A stretch of DNA of 64,000 nt from Methanomicrobium mobile BP (GCF_000711215.1 NZ_JOMF01000006.1:62001-126000), one strand, 5' to 3'. Shown: positions 29,371 to 39,571, counted from the stretch's first letter. A program made the numbers and translations. The notes: generated by a model from the sequence alone, not told the origin.

Positions 29371-29452
29371 GCGATTTAGGTTATTGTTCATCAGATATAT
29401 ATTATAAGCCCGCAGATATTCCAGAATATAAGATAATCTTCGAGGTAAAAAC

Positions 29453-29701
29453 ATGACAGAAAACAATGCTGAAGATTTGAAAGAGATAAAGGAGATGCTC
29501 GGCGAACTTTTATGGCTGAACTCGGTTATCGCGACCGAACTTATTCAGATTACCGAGAACTCCTCGCAGATTCTGCGTAAAGCGGATATTCCCGAGTCAT
29601 GCAGAATCGAGCACGGCAAACTGAGAGCCGCGGCACTCGATATCGCGGAGAGATACAAGCCGAACACGGGGCTGAAAGAGCATCTCTTAAAGCACCAATA
29701 A
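29453..29701 (+). CDS. Small conserved-looking hypothetical protein
   Basis: An 82-residue protein with a good ribosome-binding site (GAGGT, 6 nt before the ATG). It is predicted to be mostly helical: an N-terminal amphipathic helix (LKEIKEMLGELLWLN) and a second one rich in Ile/Leu, with one Cys (PESCRIEHG). I do not recognise a family. It is divergent from the thioesterase and 66 nt upstream of the PfpI-like gene, possibly in one transcript with it. Confidence 0.55.
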   Translation: MTENNAEDLKEIKEMLGELLWLNSVIATELIQITENSSQILRKADIPESCRIEHGKLRAAALDIAERYKPNTGLKEHLLKHQ

Positions 29702-29767
29702 TCCATATGACAGAATTAAAGAATATACAGCACATAAAGTAAAAGAACAAAAAGTCAGGTATCAGGT

Positions 29768-30280
29768 ATGAAAGTTCTGATGGTTATAGCTCCGAAAGGA
29801 TACAGGGATGAAGAATTCAGTAAATCTGCCGAAGTTTTCGAGAAATCCGGCGTTGCATACGATGTCGCGTCAACCGCGGCGGGCGACTGCGAAGGCATGA
29901 TGGGGTCGGTGCAGAATGCATCGCTGGCTGTTGCCGATGCAAAAGAAGCGGATTACGATGCACTTGTCATCTGCGGCGGTATCGGCGCACGCGATTTTCT
30001 CTGGACGCACGAGCCGTTAATCGAGCTTGTAAAGCAGTTTAACGCAAAAGGAAAAGTCATCGGCGCAATCTGTCTCGCTCCGGTAATTCTTGCCTATGCA
30101 AGAGTCCTTAACGGCATAAAGGCGACGGTCTTCGACACTCCCGCAAGCGTCGAGCTCTTAAGACAGAGCGGCGCAAAATACGTCAAAGAAGCCGTGGTCT
30201 CGGACAAGAACATCGTAACGGGAGATCATCCCGTGGCATCGGTTAAGTTTGCACAGGAAATTCTCGCAAAACTCAACTGA
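29768..30280 (+). CDS. DJ-1/PfpI-family protein
   Basis: A 170-residue protein of the class-I glutamine-amidotransferase-like DJ-1/PfpI family. The nucleophile-elbow Cys is Cys102 in VIGAICLAPVILA; the acidic partner is in the YRDEEFSKS segment (Glu15/Glu16), and ALVICGGIGARDF is the conserved strand-turn before it. Members act as glyoxalases/deglycases, chaperones or proteases; which applies here cannot be read from sequence. The length is typical. Confidence 0.85.
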   Translation: MKVLMVIAPKGYRDEEFSKSAEVFEKSGVAYDVASTAAGDCEGMMGSVQNASLAVADAKEADYDALVICGGIGARDFLWTHEPLIELVKQFNAKGKVIGAICLAPVILAYARVLNGIKATVFDTPASVELLRQSGAKYVKEAVVSDKNIVTGDHPVASVKFAQEILAKLN

Positions 30281-30373
30281 TCTCAACAGATTTTCTGGAA
30301 TCGAACCGAAACATAATAAGACCGCGGTAAAACCCGAAACAATCGCAGATCGGCAGGCAAATCAGCAATACCA

Positions 30374-31084
30374 ATGATAACAGAAGAAGAGTGCACCCTC
30401 ATAATTCCCGCATACAACGAGGAAAAGAGAATAGAAAGATGTCTTGCCGATATCTCGTCATACCGCGGTCCAGTCATCTTTGTCTGCGACGGCGACGACA
30501 GAACGCCGGAGATAATCCGAAGTTACACCGACTCGCCGGTCACGGATGAGAGCGGCAAAAAATATCCCGACATCACGGTTCTCTCGTTCAACGAACGTCT
30601 GGGAAAGGGCGGCGGCATAACCGCGGGGATGAAAGCCGCAGCCACGGAATATATCGGATACTGCGATGCCGACGGCGCCACGCCGATATCGGAGATGCGC
30701 AGGCTGTTCTCGGAAATTGAGACCTGCGACTGCGCATTCGGCTCAAGGTGGCTTTCGGCATCGAAGATAGAAAAATCACAGTCTTTCAGCAGAAAACTGC
30801 AGAGCCGCATCTTCAACCTCTGCGTCAAACTGATCCTCGGCATTCCGTTCAAAGACACACAGTGCGGAGCGAAGGTCTTTAAGAGAACGGCGGTCGACGC
30901 CCTGCTTCCGCGGGTGAGATCGTCGGGGTTCGCTTTCGACGCCGAGATTCTCTATATCCTCTATCGCGGCGGATTCATGATTAAAGAGGTTCCCATTCTC
31001 TGGTCCGAGATGGGCGGGTCGCATGTCGGCATCGCGGATGCAATAAAGATGCTCATAAATCTCATAAAAATAAGACTCGGCTGA
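30374..31084 (+). CDS. Family 2 glycosyltransferase (dolichol-phosphate sugar synthase-like)
   Basis: A 236-residue GT-A enzyme: LIIPAYNEEKRIERCL at the N-terminus, GKGGGITAGMKAA, the metal/nucleotide acidic motif YCDADGATP, FGSRWL, and CGAKVFKRTAV before the C-terminal helix. There are no C-terminal membrane helices, as in soluble DPM1-like enzymes that load a sugar onto a polyprenyl phosphate. It is followed at 36 nt by the YhaM-like nuclease gene. The sugar is unknown. Confidence 0.83.
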   Translation: MITEEECTLIIPAYNEEKRIERCLADISSYRGPVIFVCDGDDRTPEIIRSYTDSPVTDESGKKYPDITVLSFNERLGKGGGITAGMKAAATEYIGYCDADGATPISEMRRLFSEIETCDCAFGSRWLSASKIEKSQSFSRKLQSRIFNLCVKLILGIPFKDTQCGAKVFKRTAVDALLPRVRSSGFAFDAEILYILYRGGFMIKEVPILWSEMGGSHVGIADAIKMLINLIKIRLG

Positions 31085-31120
31085 ACGGCGGGCGGAGCAT
31101 GTCAAAGGAGCGGATCATAA

Positions 31121-32218
31121 ATGAAAACGGAATTCATATCATCAATTTTACCAAACGCGGCCGTTGATTCGCTTTTCGTTGTGGACGAAGTAACGCTTCG
31201 AAACAGCAGCAACAAAAAATCCTATATCTCGTGCACGGTATCGGACCGCACCGGCAGGCTTCCCTGTAAGATCTGGGGAGATGCGGGGATGAACGAGTCC
31301 GATATCGAAGGATACTACAATACTCTCTCGCAATCGCAGGGGGACATATTCAGGATTGCGGGCAGAGCCGCGCTCTACAAGGGCGAACTGGGAATAAATG
31401 TCAACGACGGCATCGTATACCTCGGTAAGCCCGCGGATTCCTCGAAACTCTCCGATTCGGATTTCATCAACTCGCCCGTGGATATTGCCGCATGCAAAAA
31501 ACAGATTCTTGCTCTGATAGAGAGCATCGGCGACGAAGATCTTAGGACACTGGTGTCAAGCGCCGTCACGAAGGCGGACGGATTCTTCGAGAAGCCCGCG
31601 GCAAAGGGACGGCATCACGGTTACTTCGGGGGACTCTGCGAGCATTCCCTGGAGGTCGCAAAGACGGCGCTCTCGATTGAAGAAAGCCTCAGCGATGTCA
31701 GACTCAATCGCGACCTGCTTATCGCGGGCGCACTCCTTCACGATATCGGCAAATGTCAATCCTTCGAGAAGAAAGGGCTCTCATACGCGGCTCTGCCGGA
31801 ATACTCCCTTCTCGGGCATACGGCAACCGGGATGATGTATCTCTCCCGTTACCGGACATTCACGGATGCGGAGACGTTCCGCGAACTTCTGCACATAGTC
31901 CAGTCGCATCACGGCGAGCACGGCGAGACACTCCCGCAGACACCGGAAGCATGGGCGGTTCACTTTGCCGACAATATCAGCGCCAAACTACATGAGGTTG
32001 ACGAAGACCTGAAATCCGTGAAGCCCGGCGAATCGGTCAGGGGCTGGAGATCGGATTCCTTCGTATACAGGTCGCCTCTGACACAATCGGATGCGGCATA
32101 CGGCACGGGCAATACGGGCGCAAAGGGCACAACGCCGCCTGCAAAAGGAAACAAAGAAAGCGGAAACGACAGGGACGGAAAAAAGAGCCAGCGGAGCATA
32201 ACGGATTCATTCCGATAA
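31121..32218 (+). CDS. OB-fold/HD-domain nuclease (YhaM-like)
   Basis: A 365-residue protein with an N-terminal OB-fold nucleic-acid-binding domain (LRNSSNKKSYISCTVSDR, KIWGD) and a central HD phosphohydrolase domain: GLCEHSLEVAKTA, ALLHDIGKCQ, and HIVQSHHGEHGE supply the His/Asp metal ligands. This is the architecture of Bacillus YhaM, a 3'-to-5' exoribonuclease. The final ~45 residues (GTGNTGAKGTTPP onward) are a basic, Gly/Thr/Lys-rich tail that is probably disordered and may bind RNA. It is in the same direction as the GT2 gene and the following membrane protein. Confidence 0.8.
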   Translation: MKTEFISSILPNAAVDSLFVVDEVTLRNSSNKKSYISCTVSDRTGRLPCKIWGDAGMNESDIEGYYNTLSQSQGDIFRIAGRAALYKGELGINVNDGIVYLGKPADSSKLSDSDFINSPVDIAACKKQILALIESIGDEDLRTLVSSAVTKADGFFEKPAAKGRHHGYFGGLCEHSLEVAKTALSIEESLSDVRLNRDLLIAGALLHDIGKCQSFEKKGLSYAALPEYSLLGHTATGMMYLSRYRTFTDAETFRELLHIVQSHHGEHGETLPQTPEAWAVHFADNISAKLHEVDEDLKSVKPGESVRGWRSDSFVYRSPLTQSDAAYGTGNTGAKGTTPPAKGNKESGNDRDGKKSQRSITDSFR

Positions 32219-32304
32219 GCCTTACGACAAGTCAACGATGAGGCAACAATAAGCCTCAAACGTTATGCAATAATTTATACTTCCGTAAATCAAGAATTTT
32301 TATA

Positions 32305-33501
32305 ATGTCAGCAGTTTCGGACTTCATCAAGCTCTCCGCCGATGAAGAAGTAATACGTGAATACAAAGGGTTCAAGATGCTCAAACCGCAATCCGCGGAC
32401 CTGACAATTGCGGTGACGTCAAAGAGGCTGATTCTCTACGCAATGACGCGCAAAGCCATGAAGATGAACCGTCCTTCACTCTCGCAGGATCTCAGAATCG
32501 AGGATATCCGCGGCGTCGAGGTCTATGAGAACAAAGCAGTCAATCGCCCTCTTTTAATAATCGGTCTAATTATCCTTCTTGCAGGCGCATTCGGAACTTA
32601 CAAGCCGATGTCGGGGATATTCTATGACATCAACATGCATATAGGTCATAATTATGCGGGTCCCGCGGTTGCGGCCATAGGTCTTCTCTTCGGCATCATC
32701 GCCGTAATTGTAGGCTCCAAGAGGCTAAAGCTCAATTTCCAGTGCAATAAGGAGTGCAGGTCAAACGGCATGCTGATGAACAATACCGTGATCAAGTGGA
32801 GCGGAGAGTCTCAGAGAGTCCTCTGCGAACTCGGCTCGCTTATTATCGACGTTCAGGAGCAGTTCATTACGTCATCGGCGGTAACGCAGGCGAAGGCTGC
32901 GGCGGGATACGTCACCGAAGACGGATACCGCAGTATCCCCAACGCCGCCGCGGCTCAAAGCTCCGACTACGGCGGTTATCCCGAGAATTACGCAAACGCC
33001 GCCTACCAAAACGACGGTTACTCCGGCGGTTATTCCGATCACGACAGCGGCGGATACACCGGCGCCAATGCCGGAGGGATTGAGCCCGATGACTTTGTAA
33101 CGCCGCCGCGTATCCCGAATTATCGCGCGGAGAATGCCGAACCAGACGAATCCGACTACATGACCGAAAGCGCTCCGTCACGTGATTATTCGGAAGAACC
33201 TGCACGGAGCGGAGACGGCAGGGAAGAACGGGAGTATGAAGAGCCCGTGACGCCGCCGGAAAAACCGGTAAGGAAGACACTTGCGGAAGAGTTCGCCGAG
33301 GCGGGCGGTCTTGACAAGCCGAGAAACTCGCCTTTCAACGGCGTTGACTTAGGCCTCATGCAGGATGCCGATGTCCATCTTCCGCCCAAGGACGACACGG
33401 AAAGCGGCGACGAATCCATGTCAACCTACGAAGAATATTACGGATACGAAAAAGAAAAATCGGAAGAGGACGCGCCAAAGCGCGACGACTATCTCTTCTG
33501 A
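32305..33501 (+). CDS. PH-like membrane protein with long acidic Gly/Tyr-rich tail
   Basis: A 398-residue protein of three parts. Residues ~1-75 resemble a bacterial/archaeal PH-type domain (VTSKRLILYAMTRKAM, LRIEDIRGVEVYE). Two membrane helices follow (PLLIIGLIILLAGAFGTY; AVAAIGLLFGIIAVIVG), then a short conserved beta-rich part (KWSGESQRVLCELGSLI). The last ~190 residues are low-complexity: repeats of Gly-Gly-Tyr and Tyr-Asn/Asp, then Glu/Pro-rich stretches. The tail is probably disordered and may be cytosolic. No specific function can be assigned. A palindrome-free AT-rich stretch and TATAATTTATAC-like sequence lie just upstream. Confidence 0.7.
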   Translation: MSAVSDFIKLSADEEVIREYKGFKMLKPQSADLTIAVTSKRLILYAMTRKAMKMNRPSLSQDLRIEDIRGVEVYENKAVNRPLLIIGLIILLAGAFGTYKPMSGIFYDINMHIGHNYAGPAVAAIGLLFGIIAVIVGSKRLKLNFQCNKECRSNGMLMNNTVIKWSGESQRVLCELGSLIIDVQEQFITSSAVTQAKAAAGYVTEDGYRSIPNAAAAQSSDYGGYPENYANAAYQNDGYSGGYSDHDSGGYTGANAGGIEPDDFVTPPRIPNYRAENAEPDESDYMTESAPSRDYSEEPARSGDGREEREYEEPVTPPEKPVRKTLAEEFAEAGGLDKPRNSPFNGVDLGLMQDADVHLPPKDDTESGDESMSTYEEYYGYEKEKSEEDAPKRDDYLF

Positions 33502-33549
33502 AATTTTTTAACTGCTGAAATATAAAAAATAAAAAAAGATTTTTTCAAA

Positions 33550-34797
33550 TTATTTTCTTCTTATTTTTACGGATTCCGCATGAGCGATGAGACCTTCAGC
33601 CGTTGCCAGAGTCTCGGCGATATCCCCTATCTCTTCGAGACCTTCGCGGTCGACTATCTGAACGGTCGAGGTCTTGCAGAAATGATTGACATTAAGTCCC
33701 GAATATATCTTCGAGTAACCTGCGGTCGGCAGAACGTGGTTTGTTCCCGAGGCATAATCGCCGCAGGCAACTGGCGTATACGGACCGGCAAATATCGAAC
33801 CCGCATTGTGAACTTTGTTTAAGACGCTCAACGTGTCGGCAACCTGAATGGAGAGATGCTCGGGTGCGATCCTGTCCATCTTTTCGACGGCGTCTTCGAG
33901 CGAGTCCGCAAGCACATATCCCGAATTCTTAAGCGATTTCTCTATAATCTCGCGTCTTGCGGCGGTCGAAAACTGACGTTCGACCTCTTTCGAGACGGCA
34001 TCTATGAGGGACTTATCCGCGGTCACGAGGACGCAGGCGGAGTTGGGATCGTGTTCTGCCTGTGCAAGGATATCCGCCGCGACAAAGCTCGGATTTGCGC
34101 TTGAATCCGCAATTATTCCTATCTCCGAGGGACCCGCGGGGAAGTCAATCTCGGCATTGTCGCGAAGGAGCATCTTTGCGGCAGTCACAAAGACATTGCC
34201 AGGACCCACAATCTTGTCGACCTTCTTTATCGACTCCGTGCCCAGTGCCATGGCTGCGATTGCCTGCGCACCGCCGACACGGTATATCTCGGAGACGCCC
34301 GCGATATCGAATGCCACTATGGTAAGCGGGTTTATCGGCGGCGGCGAACAGGCGCAGATCTCCTTAACACCTGCAACACGTGCGGGAACCGCTGTCATGA
34401 GCGCCGTCGACGGATAGGACGCACGCCCTCCGGGGATATAACAGCCCACACGGCTGAGCGGGGTGGTCTTGACACCTAAGGTGACTCCCGGCGATACCTC
34501 TCTCAGCCAGAGATCGTTGTGCTTCTGGAACTCGTGGAACTCGGCAATCCGTGCCTCCGCCTGCGTCAAACACTCAATCAGGCGGTCTTCGACCGAATTA
34601 TATGCCTCGTCAATCTCATCCTCCGTGACTCTGAGATGTTCAAGCTCGATTTTGTCAAACTTCTTTGCATACTCATAAAGTGCGGAATCGCCGTTATTCC
34701 GGACATTATCGATAATCTCGGAGACCGTTCCGTAAACTCCGGTCAGCCCCTGACGCCGTCCGTTAATCCATGCCTCAACATCAAGTTCTTTTAACAT
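33550..34797 (-). CDS. hisD: Histidinol dehydrogenase
   Basis: A 415-residue zinc enzyme that oxidises histidinol to histidine in two NAD-dependent steps. Family landmarks are VGCYIPGGRASYPSTALMT, GPGNVFVTAAK, FPAGPSEIGIIAD, the AQAEHDPNS segment with zinc-ligand Gln/His, and GDYASGTNHVLPT with the catalytic His. The length is standard. It is a single gene here, convergent with the PH-like protein gene and divergent from the MBL gene. Confidence 0.92.
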   Translation of the reverse strand: MLKELDVEAWINGRRQGLTGVYGTVSEIIDNVRNNGDSALYEYAKKFDKIELEHLRVTEDEIDEAYNSVEDRLIECLTQAEARIAEFHEFQKHNDLWLREVSPGVTLGVKTTPLSRVGCYIPGGRASYPSTALMTAVPARVAGVKEICACSPPPINPLTIVAFDIAGVSEIYRVGGAQAIAAMALGTESIKKVDKIVGPGNVFVTAAKMLLRDNAEIDFPAGPSEIGIIADSSANPSFVAADILAQAEHDPNSACVLVTADKSLIDAVSKEVERQFSTAARREIIEKSLKNSGYVLADSLEDAVEKMDRIAPEHLSIQVADTLSVLNKVHNAGSIFAGPYTPVACGDYASGTNHVLPTAGYSKIYSGLNVNHFCKTSTVQIVDREGLEEIGDIAETLATAEGLIAHAESVKIRRK

Positions 34798-34913
34798 CGC
34801 TCTTCCCTATTAGTTTTGAATCTTAATCGGAATATAATTTGGTATGGCAATATCTCATCTGCCGCAATCCGAAATGATACACTTTTTTGGGATACAATCC
34901 ATATCTATATCGG

Positions 34914-35699
34914 ATGAAAGCAACTGTCCTTGCCAGCGGAAGTAAAGGTAACTGCACCTATCTTGAAGGCGGGAGCGGAGCTCTTATCATAGATGCGGGT
35001 CTGAGCGCACGCGAAACCCTGCTGAGGCTCGAGTGCGCCGGCGGAAACCCCGAACTTATCGAGGGAATTCTGGTCACGCACGAGCACAGTGACCACATAA
35101 GCGGGCTTGACACCCTCGCGAGAAAACTCGACGTGCCCGTCCTGGCAACGCAGGGGACGCTCTGGGAATTCGAGAGCAAGAGAAATCCCAAGAGCAGATC
35201 GAAGGAGATATCGATGATACCTCTTAAAACCGGCGACATCTTTGAGTTCGCGGGATTCAGAATAAAGCCGTTCTCAACGTATCATGACGCAATCGATCCC
35301 TGCGGTTTCAGGATTCTGGAGGGCGATTCAAAATTCGGATTCTGCACGGATACGGGACAGATAACGGAGAAGATGGAAGAGGAACTCTTCGGCTGCGATG
35401 CCGTCGTGCTTGAGAGCAACCACTGCCCGGTCATGCTCGAAAACGGACCTTATCCTAAGTTTCTCAAGGAGAGAATCCGCGACAAAAAACGCGGTCACCT
35501 CTCCAATACCGCGGCGGGGGAGTTTATAAAACGAAGTCACGGCGATATCGGCGAGATAATTCTGGCACACCTGAGTCAGGAGAACAATACTCCCGAGAAA
35601 GCGCTCACAAGCGCAAAGAACTCGGCGGGACTCTCGGTCGATGACATGCTCTTTGAGGTCTCGCTTCAGGATAAGGTCTGCGGGACAATCAAAATATGA
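34914..35699 (+). CDS. MBL-fold metallohydrolase (YycJ-like)
   Basis: A 261-residue metallo-beta-lactamase-fold hydrolase with the zinc motif VTHEHSDHISG (residues 54-64), the Asp ligand in FCTDTGQI, and SNHCPVM downstream. The start LASGSKGNCTYLEGG is characteristic of the YycJ/VicX group, linked in bacteria to DNA-end or phosphodiester hydrolysis. The ATG at 34914 was preferred to an in-frame upstream codon since it gives this conserved N-terminus and lies at a sensible distance from AT-rich promoter sequence; the leader is short or absent. The DNA ligase follows on the same strand after 85 nt. Confidence 0.82.
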   Translation: MKATVLASGSKGNCTYLEGGSGALIIDAGLSARETLLRLECAGGNPELIEGILVTHEHSDHISGLDTLARKLDVPVLATQGTLWEFESKRNPKSRSKEISMIPLKTGDIFEFAGFRIKPFSTYHDAIDPCGFRILEGDSKFGFCTDTGQITEKMEEELFGCDAVVLESNHCPVMLENGPYPKFLKERIRDKKRGHLSNTAAGEFIKRSHGDIGEIILAHLSQENNTPEKALTSAKNSAGLSVDDMLFEVSLQDKVCGTIKI

Positions 35700-35784
35700 T
35701 ACGGAACACAAAAGCAAAATTAAACCGTAATCATTAAGGAAAATAAATCAATACGGAAAATAAGAGATAACGGGAAGTCGGAGG

Positions 35785-37437
35785 ATGCAGTTTTCGGAAT
35801 TTTCAGAGATATGCGACAGAATCGAGTCGACCCGCGGCAGACTCGATTCGATAGATATAGTGTCGGGCGTCCTCAAAACACTGACCGATGAAGAGCTGCC
35901 CGTATTTGTCAGATTCCTCATGGGAAGGATCTTTCCCGACTGGAGCCCCGAAAAGATAGGAATCGGACCCAATCTCGTCTATGACGCGGTTGCCTACGTT
36001 GTCGGCGACAGCAGGAACACGGTCATAAGAAAGATAAACGCCGGCGGCGACGCGGGAAGGGCAATCGAGGGGCTGCTGCTGAAGAAAGAGCAGACATCCT
36101 TCTTCTCCGAGACACTCGATCTTCTGGAGGTCTACAATGACTTCATCTATATCTCGGGCGTAGGGGGCGGCAGCTCGCAGAAGGAGAAACTCAAGGTTCT
36201 CAAGAAGATCTTTGCGAATGCAAAGCCGATAGAGGCGCGCTATATTACAAGACTCATTCTCGGCGAACTCAGAATAGGTATCGGCGAGGGAAATATCCGC
36301 GATGCCGTTGCAAAAGCATTCGATGTGCCTGCCGCCGCCGTTGAGCACGCATTCCAGGCCTCGAACGATCTCGGCGAGGTGGCAGTGCTTGCAAAGAGCG
36401 GCGTCGGCGATCTCGAAACCGTCAGGGTTGAACTCTTCAGACCTGTCAAGATGATGCTTGCCCGTCAGGGAACCATTGCCGCAATGCTCGAAGAAGAAGG
36501 GGTGCTTGCCGCCGAATACAAATACGACGGGACAAGGTTCCAGTTCCACAAGAAAGGCAGCGAGTGCAGAATTTACTCACGAAAACTCGAGGAGGTCACA
36601 AAAGCCATACCCGATGTCGCAAATATGCTCCTCGAAGCGACGACGCATGACGCGATTCTCGACGGCGAAGTTATCGCAATCGACGAGGATACGGGACGCC
36701 CCCTGCCGTTTCAGTATGTGCTTCGCCGGTTCAGAAGAAAACACGATGTCGAGGGGCATATGCAGAAGATCAGGCTTGTCCCCAATATCTTCGACATAAT
36801 CTGCATTGACGGCAGAACTCTCATTGACGAGCCCTTCTCGGAAAGAAGAAAGATTCTGACCGAATCCGTCTCGAAATTCGTTGCGCCGCAGATAGTCTCG
36901 GACGATATCGGAACAATAGAGGCGTTTTATCGCTCGGCACTCGCGGACGGACACGAAGGAATCATGATTAAATCGCGCTCAGCACACTATACGCCCGGCG
37001 TTCGCGGAAAAGAATGGGTCAAGATCAAGCCAGCGGTCGACACCATGGATCTCGCGGTCATAGGCGCCGAATGGGGCGAGGGCAAACGCGCAAAGCACTT
37101 CGGCTCGTTCCTCCTCGCATGCCGCGACGAACTCGGCGAACTTATCCCCGTATCAAAGGTGGCTACCGGAATCTCGGACGATATGCTCGACATACTCTAC
37201 GACATGCTCAAAGACATCGTAATCTCGGAGTCGAAGAATACCGTAACCTTTGAGCCGGATACTGTCTTTGAGGTCGGTTATGCCGAAATTCAGAAGAGTC
37301 CGACCTATGAGGCGGGTTATGCCCTGCGTTTCCCGAGATTCATCCGCCTCCGCGACGATAAGAGCGTTGAAGAAATCGAGACCCTGCAATCAATCGAGGC
37401 CAGATTCGCCGAGCAGACAAAAAGACTTCAGGGATGA
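35785..37437 (+). CDS. lig: ATP-dependent DNA ligase (archaeal LigB/ligase I type)
   Basis: A 550-residue replicative-type DNA ligase. The adenylated lysine is Lys246 in [12 protein letters not shown] (motif I); later motifs include [18 protein letters not shown] (III), [16 protein letters not shown] (IV) and WVKIKP (V), followed by the OB-fold domain ending in [21 protein letters not shown] (VI). The N-terminal ~220 residues are the helical DNA-binding domain. It is convergent with nreA, 30 nt apart. Confidence 0.93.
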   Translation: MQFSEFSEICDRIESTRGRLDSIDIVSGVLKTLTDEELPVFVRFLMGRIFPDWSPEKIGIGPNLVYDAVAYVVGDSRNTVIRKINAGGDAGRAIEGLLLKKEQTSFFSETLDLLEVYNDFIYISGVGGGSSQKEKLKVLKKIFANAKPIEARYITRLILGELRIGIGEGNIRDAVAKAFDVPAAAVEHAFQASNDLGEVAVLAKSGVGDLETVRVELFRPVKMMLARQGTIAAMLEEEGVLAAEYKYDGTRFQFHKKGSECRIYSRKLEEVTKAIPDVANMLLEATTHDAILDGEVIAIDEDTGRPLPFQYVLRRFRRKHDVEGHMQKIRLVPNIFDIICIDGRTLIDEPFSERRKILTESVSKFVAPQIVSDDIGTIEAFYRSALADGHEGIMIKSRSAHYTPGVRGKEWVKIKPAVDTMDLAVIGAEWGEGKRAKHFGSFLLACRDELGELIPVSKVATGISDDMLDILYDMLKDIVISESKNTVTFEPDTVFEVGYAEIQKSPTYEAGYALRFPRFIRLRDDKSVEEIETLQSIEARFAEQTKRLQG

Positions 37438-37467
37438 AGCGGAAGCATCCTTACTCATCCCTGCCAA

Positions 37468-38664
37468 TCAGAAATCAAAGAGACTTTTTTGCGTGCGGAG
37501 TTCGGTATAGAGCCGGCTGTGCTTAAGCCATGTGTCGCCTCCGCAGAACTTAGTCACGGTATCGGCACCCTCTTTGGTATCTTCGCATTTGACGGGCTGT
37601 GAGTTCATGGCGTTGCGTGTCGCCTCCCGTATTACCCATGTGCCCAGCGGCGCCCAATAATCCTTTGTGGCGCGGCGGACGAGGATTACCTCCGCATTCC
37701 TGCGTATATCCGAGAGATATTCGAGAACCGCGAGTCTTGCCGAGTAATAGGCGCCGCCAATGGGGGAATAATCGTTCTTGCTCTTCTTCGTCTCGGAATC
37801 GACGACAATGACATCGCTGTCTCCCGCCCACATGCTGTTCTTCTCCCAGATCTCTATCATCTCGAACTTCCAGTCGCCCGGGACAAGCATACAGACGATA
37901 TGATTCGCATGAATTGCGCCGGAAAATACGGTCACGTCGGATATCGGCGGATACTTCATGATCTCGGATTTCAGACGGCGGGATATTGAATCGTCAATCG
38001 CGGTTATTCCCCACCTTGTCGGCACAAAACGGCGATTCTTCTCGATACCGAGGAGTCCCGCGCCCAAAACGTTCTGAATGTGATGGACGTCGATGCCGCC
38101 TTTGAAGAGTTCGTACATTCCGTCGACCGCCCTCAGATCGCCGTCGGACGTGATCTTGTCGACAATTCGCGGAACAAAGGCATTATCGAGGACATCCATC
38201 TTCTTTATCTCCCCCGACAGACCCACGGGCGCAAGAGTGCCGTCAAACTTGAGATCGAAAGATACGGGTTTCTCGAACGCGACCTCGATATCAATAGGCT
38301 TCTGCGAGATTGCCACCTCCTGTATCGAATCGGCGGTTCTCGCTAGGAATGCCTTGCCTGCCGCGGCATTGAGAGTCTTTGAGCCGCGGACGGTCGATGA
38401 GCGCATTGCCACGATATCGTCGATACTGCACCCTTTCCTTACCCATTCCTCGGGATCGTCCGCCTGAGCCGTCATCATGGGTCCGCCCGCCACCCTGGGA
38501 TAACTGTAACTGCCTATGAAGACCGAAGGGCTCTCGCCCATGTAACTCTCGAACGGTCGCGGCTTTTCTTTCAGCTTCGCATAAAAACGGCTCGTTATCG
38601 GGCATTTGGGGAGTCCGCAGAACCCCCTGCCTTTACACTGAACGCACTGTTGCGAACGGGACAT
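37468..38664 (-). CDS. nreA: NreA-family archaeal DNA-repair protein
   Basis: A 398-residue member of the archaeal Nre family (DNA damage response). It has the N-terminal Cys cluster QCVQCKGRGFCGLPKCP, expected to bind zinc, then ESPSVFIGSYSYPRV and DPEEWVRKG, both typical. The protein ends QKSLFDF, which fits the PCNA-interacting (PIP) motif noted for Nre proteins, so PCNA recruitment is likely. Its 3' end is 30 nt from that of DNA ligase, a PCNA-dependent enzyme. The biochemical activity of the family is still not settled. Confidence 0.85.
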   Translation of the reverse strand: MSRSQQCVQCKGRGFCGLPKCPITSRFYAKLKEKPRPFESYMGESPSVFIGSYSYPRVAGGPMMTAQADDPEEWVRKGCSIDDIVAMRSSTVRGSKTLNAAAGKAFLARTADSIQEVAISQKPIDIEVAFEKPVSFDLKFDGTLAPVGLSGEIKKMDVLDNAFVPRIVDKITSDGDLRAVDGMYELFKGGIDVHHIQNVLGAGLLGIEKNRRFVPTRWGITAIDDSISRRLKSEIMKYPPISDVTVFSGAIHANHIVCMLVPGDWKFEMIEIWEKNSMWAGDSDVIVVDSETKKSKNDYSPIGGAYYSARLAVLEYLSDIRRNAEVILVRRATKDYWAPLGTWVIREATRNAMNSQPVKCEDTKEGADTVTKFCGGDTWLKHSRLYTELRTQKSLFDF

Positions 38665-38698
38665 ATGTTTTCCTTTGCGCTTATCCGCGAAAAAAAGA

Positions 38699-39382
38699 TT
38701 ATAATGAGATTCTGTAGTCGCCCATACCGCTTACGCAGGAGGCATCCGCGGTTACCCAGCCGCTCTGAGGTCCTTTGACGGATAACTCCATCGTGTTGAC
38801 GTAGGAGTTGTCTTTATCGCCGTTATAATACGACCATTGGTTTTTGCCGACACACTTGAGCGAGATCTTCACGACCGTGTCCTCGGCGCAGTTATATTTC
38901 AGATATACGTTTACCTTGTAGTTCGCCGGATCGGAGTCCGCTTCGGCGGGCGCAAAGAGATAGGCGTTCGCAACGGGATTCTTTGTATCGATAATCATCG
39001 GATCTATCTCAACTTCGGCACCGAGTTTCTCGCTCTTGAGTCTGTCGCCGACCACCTTTATGAACGCGGCATCCTTGGCTGCGAAATAGTCTGCCGTGAT
39101 GCCGCTTCCGAGACCGGTACCTCTGCCGTCCGCGAACTCGACGCCGAGCGGCGAGTTTCCTTTATTCGACGGAACCGGCAGGAACATGGTCACGCCCGTC
39201 AGTTCTCCGGTTGCGTCAACCGTGGCGGTATAAGTATATGTGCTCACGGGATCGATGCCGAGTGCATCAAAACCGAGCGGATAGAAAAAACCTGCCACAA
39301 ACATCAACAGACCCGCAAATATCACGAGTATTACTATTAACAGTGCAAGAAATTTGCCGGTCTCCATTTTTTCGAGATCCAT
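38699..39382 (-). CDS. Membrane-anchored hypothetical protein
   Basis: A 227-residue protein with one N-terminal membrane helix (FLALLIVILVIFAGLLMFVAG) and an exterior beta-rich domain (VSTYTYTATVDATGELTGVTM, NYKVNVYLKYNC). It holds three cysteines (YNCAED, LKCVG, ASCVSG), which could form a disulfide outside the cell. I recognise no family. It lies 34 nt upstream of nreA on the same strand. Confidence 0.6.
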   Translation of the reverse strand: MDLEKMETGKFLALLIVILVIFAGLLMFVAGFFYPLGFDALGIDPVSTYTYTATVDATGELTGVTMFLPVPSNKGNSPLGVEFADGRGTGLGSGITADYFAAKDAAFIKVVGDRLKSEKLGAEVEIDPMIIDTKNPVANAYLFAPAEADSDPANYKVNVYLKYNCAEDTVVKISLKCVGKNQWSYYNGDKDNSYVNTMELSVKGPQSGWVTADASCVSGMGDYRISL

Positions 39383-39571
39383 ATCTTCTCTTCCTTATGA
39401 ATTAGCCTAATTAATTATTCATGAACAATAGTCTAAAATCTTTTCCAAAAAAAGGTATGAAAAAAGGCAGTTATCGGGCATTAAACTTTCAAAGTTTATC
39501 GGGGCATTCACGCAGAATATTTGGGTGTTTTTCGTCAATCGGAGGGACCATAATCGACCGGATGCAATGAA

